From Paramarasmius palmivorus (lineage: Eukaryota > Basidiomycota > Agaricomycetes > Agaricales > Marasmiaceae), in assembly GCA_037176845.1 (NCBI GenBank), contig JAYKXP010000022.1, forward strand, positions 620,001 through 684,000: a DNA stretch of 64,000 nt, in the 5' to 3' direction. Under the pieces are notes generated by a model. The model saw only the letters and a program-made list of their open reading frames with translations. It was not told the origin of the DNA and made no database searches. Below are positions 56,994 through 64,000 of the stretch, piece by piece. Within the stretch, counting starts at the first letter, position 1. Each line of letters begins with the position of its first letter. The position numbers and the translations under genes are program-made.

Positions 56994-58393
56994 TTATACA
57001 TCTATTCCCCAACCAAAGACACCTTCGCTTTCCTTCAAGCGTTCGCATACCCGCTTGACCTTTTCGTCATCCACATTCGCAACTGAAAACCTAATCCACC
57101 GGTCCTCCGGATCTTCTGCACTCTGTTCCTTGCTCTCCTTGAAAAAGGCTCCTGGTAGTACCACCACACCCATCTCCATCGCTAATCGCTTGCATACCTC
57201 CACCGATCCCTTCCCTGTGAACGGATGCCGTACAAAGGCATAGTATCCACCTTGCGAGGCAATCTTCCACCTTTCTGGTAGATGTTCCTTGAACAGCTCG
57301 TGTCGTTTGGCCACTTGTACGCTCATATTCCTAATGCTCTCGCGTAACTCACTCAGTAGTCCCGGTTGCCCGAGAGCTAATTGTGCGATGCGAGGCGGGC
57401 ATATTTGAAGCGTGTCGAGGACTTTGATAATCTCTTGGATCAAGAGTGGTGAGGCGGCTATACAGCCGAGTCGGTGTCCTGGGATACGGTATGATTTGGA
57501 GAAGGAGTACAGATGAATGAGGGTAGAGCGCCATGGAACGGGGCTGGTGTTGGAGAAGAGTGTGTGAGGTACTTTGGGCAAAGTAGTAGCTGGATCAACG
57601 AGGAAATCGCGGTATGTTTCATCAATGATCAGAGCAATTTTATGCTCTTTGGCCAGGGTGACGAATGATGCAAGGAGAGAAGGCGAGTAGATCGCGCCTG
57701 TCTAGATGGCATATGAACATCGACATTTTGGTAAATACGCGACAATGCTCACTGGGTTGTTTGGCGTGACGAGAGCAATAGCCTTCGTCTTTGGCGTTAT
57801 CAAAGACTTGCACTGCTCTAGCGAGGGAAGAAAACCGTTTGCGGAGGATGTTTCCAGTGGAACAGGCTTGATTCCCAAAAGCGTGAGGGTCATTCTGATT
57901 GGAAGACGCGTTGATTTGCAGCGGAAGGATCTACTATTGGATGGCAAACGCACTGATGATTGAAGTACCTTCAAGAGATTTAGAGAATGAAGAGGAACTA
58001 GAACAGGAGCACTTACCACGGCACAGGCAATATAACCTCATCTCCAGCGTCCGCCAAACTCATTATCGATGCAACGAATGCCATGTTACACCCAACAGTC
58101 AGTGCCAGGTCGTCCTGCGTAAGATCGGCATCTTTCCCGTATATCTCCTTCATCTCCTTTGCAAATTCCTCCCTCAGAGTAGCTTCCCCTTGGGCTGGGC
58201 AGTATCCAAAACTATTGGGCAAACCTGACGCGGTTTGAAGCGCATCGCGAAGCTTTCCACTAGGTGGTGAGCCTGGCACGCCTTGGGACATGTCCAGGAG
58301 AGGCCTCCCAGGTTTGGGAATGTATAAAGCACCCCATTTGTATGCCTGGGGGATGCTTGAGAACTGTGAGCTGGATTTGGGTACTAGTGGCAT
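56994..58393 (-). CDS. PLP-dependent class I/II aminotransferase
   Basis: Minus-strand exons 58393-58017, 57968-57954, 57894-57753 and 57701-56994 give 413 residues, standard for fold-type I aminotransferases. The enzyme would transfer an amino group via pyridoxal phosphate; the substrate is not deducible. Seen: substrate-loop-like MSQGVPGSPPSGKLRDAL, the cofactor-phosphate region LALTVGCNMAFVASIM, a WYFNHQ motif split by a tiny 15-nt exon, LVTPNNPTGAIYS (Asn/Pro/Gly of the PLP pocket), IDETYRDF (Asp binding the pyridine N and Tyr), YSFSKSYRIPGHRLG with the Schiff-base Lys, and the C-terminal RFSVAN with the carboxylate-binding Arg. The frame is open 15 nt further upstream, but only to a GTG, so 58393 is used. 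It lies on the minus strand between two unknown paralogues. Confidence 0.92.
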
Positions 58394-58759
58394 GATCAAC
58401 CAGCTCACGGAGGGAATATTGTGGATAGAACAGCTCTAGAAGGCCGGAAGTTGAGTGCAGAAGGCATCTATTCTGAAGTTCGAGCAAGTTCGAGTGTTTT
58501 GGGTACGAAAAGTCGCAGTCAGATGGCGGGCGTCAAGAATCAAAAGAAACTTTCGAATTCACTTGATGCCGAAGCTCAAGAAAACTCGGTTTTTTTCGGT
58601 AATCACAATTCGGCCGAAGAAGTGGGTCGCTTCTAACAATCACTTCCGACGCTACTATATTAGGCTCTAGATCAATACAGTAAGATGTGTAGAAACCCTT
58701 CATGTCCGAGTCCGAGTTCGTCGACCGACTCGGACAATCATACAAAACACCGTGACGAA
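58394..58759. other. promoter of aminotransferase / 3' region of upstream gene
   Basis: 366 bp upstream of the aminotransferase start and downstream of the stop of the next minus-strand gene. A short inverted pair, GTCCGAGTCCGAG...CGACTCGGAC, lies near 58705-58737. No gene is seen. Confidence 0.4.
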
Positions 58760-61618
58760 CTACGCGCCCACACCCCCAGATCCACCAACGTTACTCGCAT
58801 CATCGAGACGAGATGCCGATGTCGATGCCAGTAGCTCTTGATTTGAAAGATCTGGTACGAGAAATCTCCTACGTGAGATGATCAATGCATTGGCCTCATA
58901 GTACGCTATCGGGAAAAACAAACTTACCCGTCATATAGTCCTGGAGGCAAGATATCCTCTGGTTCCACTAGTTTTGCATAAATGCGATTGAACTTCAACA
59001 ATTCCCTGATCGCTGCACCACCTCCGCTCTGGTCAAGAACATGGTTCACCTCGATGACCTCGGCAACAAATATAGCTGCAGCCACGGAGTCCGAAAAGAT
59101 AAGGCGTGCAGAACCCTCTTCGGGTGATGGCAAAACAGTGAAATAGTGCTCGATGATATCTTGGTACCTCTCTGGCCTATCCCGTAAATGAATCTTCAAC
59201 ACGGCTAGAACGATATTGGCAGAGATCGTCGGATGCTTTGAGCTAATCGATTCCAGGTCTACTTCAAACCTTGGATTAGGCATAAGAATCGGCGAACGTG
59301 GTGGTGACGGATTAAAGTCTCGCATTTTCCCTTTTTCTGAAGCGTCGATGGTAGACAGTGTAGCAACCTGCTCGCAATCTGCATTTTCAGTTCCACTAAA
59401 GTAAGGTGATTCGCGCGGATGCCTCGATAACGCCTTCCGCTTTAGGACATTGGTCTGCTGTTGATTATATTCTGCATGGGCAGAGTGCTCATGTTCGGAT
59501 TGAGGGCCAACGTGAACCAAAGATGCTTTATGAAGACCGTTAATGGAGATTCGTTTAGCACGGGCCAAAACAGCGTCACCTGCTCTGGAATCGATACCTC
59601 TTGAGTATATTGGCATGTCCGGATTATAGGCAAGCGTATAGGTGTCTTCGGAAACGGAAGTCTTCTTCTCTTCCTCAATGAGCACTATACCCTCTCGACA
59701 CCCAGTTTCTACAGGCACAATCTCTGTACTTTCTTCTTTTTCGGAGCTGTCGTAACATAATCAGATTGAGTGAATCTGAGAGGTCATTGAAGGACATACC
59801 TCATCACGTCCTGCGGCCTCAACAAAAAGAACCCACGTAATGCATCCCAAACTCGTCTTGTCTTGTCTGTTTCGAATCCGACATAGACCATGTGTCCATT
59901 CAAGAAGGTTTCCAGGCGACAATGCCCGAGTTCCGCTATATCATGCTCGTGACAGAGAACTGAACGATCACCCGACAAGAACTGCCAAAAATCTGGAAGT
60001 CCTCCGTCAATGTAGACCGTTCTTGACATAGAACGAGACACGGGAATGAAATGTAGACTTCTTTTCTTGTCCGAACCTTCTTCGAGGCGAGGTAGGTAGT
60101 AGCCACTATGGAAAGGAATGTCCGCGTCTCCAATTATTGATGGTAAAAGTATAGCGTGACATCGCTGGCAAAAACATCCATTTCGCACAGGGGTGTACTT
60201 TTGCTGGTTATCTCCGCTACTGGAACTGTAACGTTTGTAAAGAGGAGGACGCCGAGGTTGAATTAGGGCTCTTTCTCCATTGGCTCCAGTTGGCGTAAAA
60301 TGTCTTAGGTGTACATGGTGAGAATTCAAAGTCAAATAGTAGATGTATCGACATACCTGGTCTTCAGCCTCCTCATTTGAAAAGGCGACGGCTTTAGGGA
60401 AATTATTCGCAGGTTTTTCCAGGCCCAGACAGTATTTTTATTTTCCACCCCGTGGTATTGCATCTGACCGTTGTTCAATGGAATCCGGAGACACGGTCCC
60501 AGGCGAACGAGGGAATGCTGTGAACATATATCGGGGCTAGGCATCAGCATGCACAGGCCAGGCGAATGTTGGTAGGCGAATAACGACTCCCTCATAGGGC
60601 AATGGACAGGTATGAGATTGAGAGTGTGTTGGCCCCCATATCCTTCCGCGAGGTACAGGAAATAGTGCCCTGGTAGGGGGTCACTAGTTTCAATCGTCTG
60701 GATAAATAGCAGGGTATAGCATTGCACGCAGATGAGCGCGTGTATTATATGAGGGTCTGGGTGCGTCTGTCGCGGGGACAGACTTCTGTTGCCGATGGGA
60801 GGTGTATGTGAAGAGCCAGATACGGATGAGCCGCTATTGTAGGTACAGAAGGCGAGCAATTGCTTTTGAAGTTGCGGCGCAGGCGGGGGAGTCAAACACT
60901 CTCCTTTTCCAGGTCGAATGAAAGGATGAAGCTCCGGACTACTATTAGGTGTGCAAACTGTAGGAGGCGCTAATGGCTCTGGTATAGCGGGGGCAGAGGG
61001 GGGATGAGAAAGGGCAGCGATGCGTGTAGAATCGGATATTGAAGAGGCGCGTTCCATCGATTCTCCACTTGGTCGTGGAAAATCGTGCGAGGTCGTCTGC
61101 AACTTGAAAGACGGGCATCGCGATAATGATGATCTAGAGACGGGGTGCGGGGTGTCACTCGGGAGATGCTCCCTTGAGGAACACCCGAAGGGTAGAGGCA
61201 CCACGCTAGATGCGATTTCCTCGAGGAATGTTGTTTGGCTCCGAGTCGGATGAGGTGAAGTTTGTGGGTCTGAATCCGAGACGTCCGGGCCAATAGCCAA
61301 GCCGTATGGGGAGCCGTATTCCGGGCTATAAGGCGTGTGGTGCGTGAAATGGAAATTGGAGGTAGGATTCGGGATCTCCTGAGTGTTTATGGGCGTCGGG
61401 TCCAGAGTGAAATTTACGTGTACATGGCCAGCCTGGAATGAGTCTTCTGGTATCGTGGGAATGGTGTCGTTTGGCGGTCGCCTGTGTTCGTGTTTCGAAA
61501 AAAAGCGCCGCCACAATGGTGGTTTCTGATTCGGTACTGAAGGCGGTTGATTGGACAGTTGGCGCTTCCCTCCCATCTTCGTACCAAGAAACAGCATGAA
61601 CTTCGTGAGGTTCTTCAT
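58760..61618 (-). CDS. unknown protein with two copies of the CxxC...CxxH module
   Basis: Minus-strand exons 61618-60357, 60303-59800, 59746-58928 and 58868-58760 (2694 nt, 897 residues). It is a paralogue of the convergent gene at 53175-56756. The N-terminal ~290 residues after MKNLTKFMLFLG are Pro/Ser/Thr-rich and disordered. Module one begins C297/C300 (ICVQC), then PGHYFLYLAEG, LNLIPVHCPM, ICSQHSLVRLG (C365/H368) and a final VWAWKNL. Module two begins C466/C469 (FCQRC), then HSGYYLPRLEEG, LHFIPVSRSM, LCHEHDIAELG and VWDALRG. After a disordered linker a folded ~130-residue C-terminal region follows (LEFSISSK-like, VLAVLKIHLRDRPERYQDII, AAIFVAEVIEVNHVLDQ). That region is not seen in the plus-strand paralogue. 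No targeting signal or known domain was recognised. Confidence 0.72.
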
Positions 61619-62930
61619 GGTCTGAATGTCGTATTAAATGGTCGTAAGGTTGAGTGAAAATGAGGGCTAGTGTTCCTCATTCACCGACAACTAAAATAGC
61701 TCAATGGCGTTATTGTCCTGACGAATTCCTGCGGAAACAAATACCTTGTAAAAGAAGGTTGCCATGAAGACAACAAGATTGCGCCTAGAGACATAAAAAG
61801 TTAGCGCTAACACCCTTATTCAAGTTATGATCGTAGCTACCCACTTGGACCCACAAACTCTTACGCGATCTTGAGGACGGAGCCTATTTGTTTGGTCATT
61901 AAGGAGCGCCATGTGGGCGCACAGCCAGACGTACTAATTGTAGCAAGTGAGTCCTTTCTTCCAAGTAAATAAAGAGAGAACAAGAACTTTGAGGATGCCT
62001 AGTACTGTCCATTAGTCGGTTTGTAGTCAGTACTGTTTCTTCAGAGCTTCCCGTGGCAGACCTACGAGATAATGAGTACTTAAATCCAGCTGGGGTGACG
62101 AGAATTACCGAAATATGCTAGAATCCACAAATTTTTGTCTGAGTGATGTGGTCCTTGACCAAGTCACATGCATCACAGCGTTGAGCTTGCCCAAAATTGG
62201 TCGCTTTTTCCCATCTACCACTATCTTCGGTATCGGAAGCTCTGGTTCTGCGCATCTTAGTGGGTCCTTCTCGAATTGTCAGTTGCTTATGATTCTCAGG
62301 TCATTTCTGCAGAGTAGTCAGCAAGATCCGCGAGCCAAATTTTCACCGAAAATATCACTGAAGCATACGCGTACGTCGGCCAAGCACCGTCGATGCTTTT
62401 ACCATTCATGATTCGACTCTTGGCACTGAGTCCAGAAACTCCTATTGTGGTTTTCGTGAGAGGACGTGGAGAGCGAGTGGACGGGAAGCTGCTCAAGGGT
62501 GTTAGGGTTTAGTTGGAGTCCTACGAGGTGCGCAACTTTAAAACTCTTTGAAAGACCTCTGATAGTGATTACTGCTCAGACGTCTGCAATATACCTCGCC
62601 TACACCCTCGTACCTTCCAAGCGAATGACACTCGTTTTCCGGCTGTTCTCCTCGTATGCAAAGGATGATTTTCGGATTCATGAGTGCTTGGGTCCATCAC
62701 CTGAGGCTCAACTGGGGCTCACCACTCGCTCGTGAACCTCGTTTCGTCATCAGAAGCGAGTATAGACATCCGACGGGAAGCCAAAATGTCTCTTTCCAAG
62801 CTTTCAGGCACAGAACACCTCTAGTTGTTTTTCCATCCTAGGTGAGTTCAATAACGGTTCCTTGAGTAAACTGGCTGATGGTTTACGGCTCTCAGAATAT
62901 ACAACCTAGAATTATCCGCGCCCTCGAGAA
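61619..62930. other. intergenic, no supported gene
   Basis: 1.3 kb. A minus-strand stretch around 62296-62496 is open (KSIDGAWPTYAYASVIFSVK) but has no start context or splice partners that I can defend. Otherwise nothing is seen. Confidence 0.4.
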
Positions 62931-62938
62931 TATAAAAA
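62931..62938 (+). promoter_or_regulatory. TATA box of the AA9 gene
   Basis: TATAAAAA lies 57 bp before the start codon at 62995, in the usual range for strongly regulated secreted fungal enzymes. Confidence 0.6.
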
Positions 62939-62994
62939 CGCAACAATGGGCTGGCTGATCCTTCAGAGCTCACTCACCAACCTCTATAGACACG

Positions 62995-63914
62995 ATGAAG
63001 TTCGCCACAAGCCTTCTCTCCTTCTGCCTCTTGCTTCAGACGGCTTCGGCTCACTGTACGTCTTGACGCTCGTAATACTGAGCATGAAGCTCACGATTAC
63101 TTTTCAGACATCTGGACCACGTTGATCGCGGGCAGCACTCAGTCTTCCGCGGCTGTGCGTCAACCATTGACTAACAGTCCTGTCGAGAATGTATCATCCA
63201 ACGACATGAGATGCAATGTCAATCCGACGGCGGCTACTGAGACCGTCACCGTCGCTGCTGGGTCCGAAATCGGCTTCCTTTTGGACAACACACTCTACCA
63301 CGCCGTGAGTTACTCGGATCGTTGTCGGCTGTGATATAAAGTAACCTATATTTCTTTGCAGGGCCCTGCTGCGATCTACTTAGGTAAAGCGCCTGGTGAC
63401 TCTGCATCAAGCTGGGATGGTAGTGGTGCAAACTGGTTCAAGGTACGCCTTCATCAAAGCAGTTTATATCTATAAACTGAACAAATACTAGATCGCCGAA
63501 TGGGGTGCCAAGTTCAGCCCCTTCGCATTTGTCTCGCACAACGCGAACCGTCTGACTACTACCATTCCATCCAGCGTTCCAGCTGGTGAAGTAAGTACCG
63601 CATCCTTTCCGCTACACATACACTTACAATTTCCTTGCAGTACCTCGTCAGAATTGAACAAATCGGTCTTCATGTTGCTGGTGCTCCACAATATTATATT
63701 TCCTGTGCTCAAATTAGAGTTACTGGCGGAGGAAGTGCCAACCCCGCTAAAGTGTCGATTCCAGGATATGTCTCTGCTTCTGGTGCGTTTCTTTATTTTA
63801 TGCCTCAAGCACTATTTCCTGATCCTCGTCGTAGACCCTGGTCTCACTGTCAACATCTACTACCCTGAGCCTACTTCCTACAAGGTTCCAGGACCTGCTC
63901 CCTTCCGTGGATGA
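62995..63914 (+). CDS. AA9 lytic polysaccharide monooxygenase
   Basis: Copper enzyme that oxidatively cleaves cellulose or other beta-glucans outside the cell. Six exons, 62995-63055, 63108-63304, 63362-63442, 63492-63590, 63641-63782 and 63835-63914, encode 219 residues. The signal peptide ([19 protein letters not shown]) ends directly before His20, which becomes the N-terminal His of the copper-binding histidine brace. The second brace His is His85 in NTLYHAGP. The secondary-sphere His157 is in [12 protein letters not shown], and the axial Tyr is about residue 165 in [11 protein letters not shown]. Mature size is about 200 residues, so it is a catalytic domain alone, without a CBM1. The Pro-rich end [12 protein letters not shown] is typical. 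It may be induced on plant biomass, as in relatives. Confidence 0.93.
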
Positions 63915-64000
63915 AGCAGGAAATAATATCGTATTAAATAGCTAGAGATAGTCTTGTTCTGTGTCGCGGTGTCAAGTAGACAAACAAAGTAAACAAGGAT

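Noticed and set aside
58393..58408. Five extra N-terminal codons for the aminotransferase
   Set aside because: The upstream extension would start with GTG, not ATG. The first ATG is at 58393.
1..64000. CRISPR arrays, bacterial operons, riboswitches or rho-independent terminators
   Set aside because: None was seen, and the intron-rich eukaryotic gene structure makes them inapplicable.

Overview
The window is genomic DNA of a filamentous basidiomycete, most likely a wood- or litter-decaying Agaricomycete. Evidence for this: genes are broken into many short exons by introns of about 45-60 nt with GT-AG or occasional GC-AG borders; the families are typical of that group (CYP63-like P450s, secreted intradiol dioxygenases, an AA9 LPMO, DUF6534 and MARVEL-like membrane proteins, a Ngaro-type tyrosine-recombinase retroelement); there are no operons or bacterial signals. 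Exon models were assembled by hand from frames, splice sites and paralogue comparison. Where full exon lists are given, the summed length is a multiple of three.

Layout. 1-4.3 kb: two tandem minus-strand DUF2306 membrane-protein genes, the first cut by the left edge. 6.2-9.1 kb: a single-exon lysine/arginine-rich unknown and a four-exon membrane protein. 9.4-13.4 kb (minus): TFIIIC subunit Tfc4, a TPR protein. 13.9-19.4 kb: two tandem cytochrome P450 genes with identical 14-exon structures. 19.7-22.6 kb: two divergently oriented copies of a four-helix MARVEL-like protein. 24.4 kb: small secreted Gly-rich protein. 25.2-26.2 kb (minus): nitroreductase. 28.1-32.1 kb: two tandem secreted intradiol ring-cleavage dioxygenases with a 151-bp CACTA-like MITE just behind the first. 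32.5-39.0 kb: a 28-exon ABCC/MRP transporter. 39.2-41.8 kb: two convergent unknowns. 43.17-47.42 kb: a Ngaro-like retroelement (minus) with identical split direct repeats, an intact-looking recombinase and no visible reverse-transcriptase catalytic core. 47.6 kb: small secreted protein. 48.9-51.0 kb (minus): DUF6534 seven-helix protein. 53.2-61.6 kb: two convergent paralogues carrying six copies in total of an unrecognised Cys/His module, with an aminotransferase between them. 63 kb: AA9 LPMO.

Theme. The window is dominated by local duplication: DUF2306 x2, P450 x2, MARVEL-like x2, dioxygenase x2, Cys-module protein x2. Five duplicated pairs lie in 64 kb, in direct or inverted order. P450s, dioxygenases, nitroreductase, ABCC pump and LPMO would fit a lignocellulose and aromatic-compound lifestyle, but co-regulation is not shown by the sequence. 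The best candidate for something undescribed is the repeated CxxC...CxxH module family at 53.2-61.6 kb.
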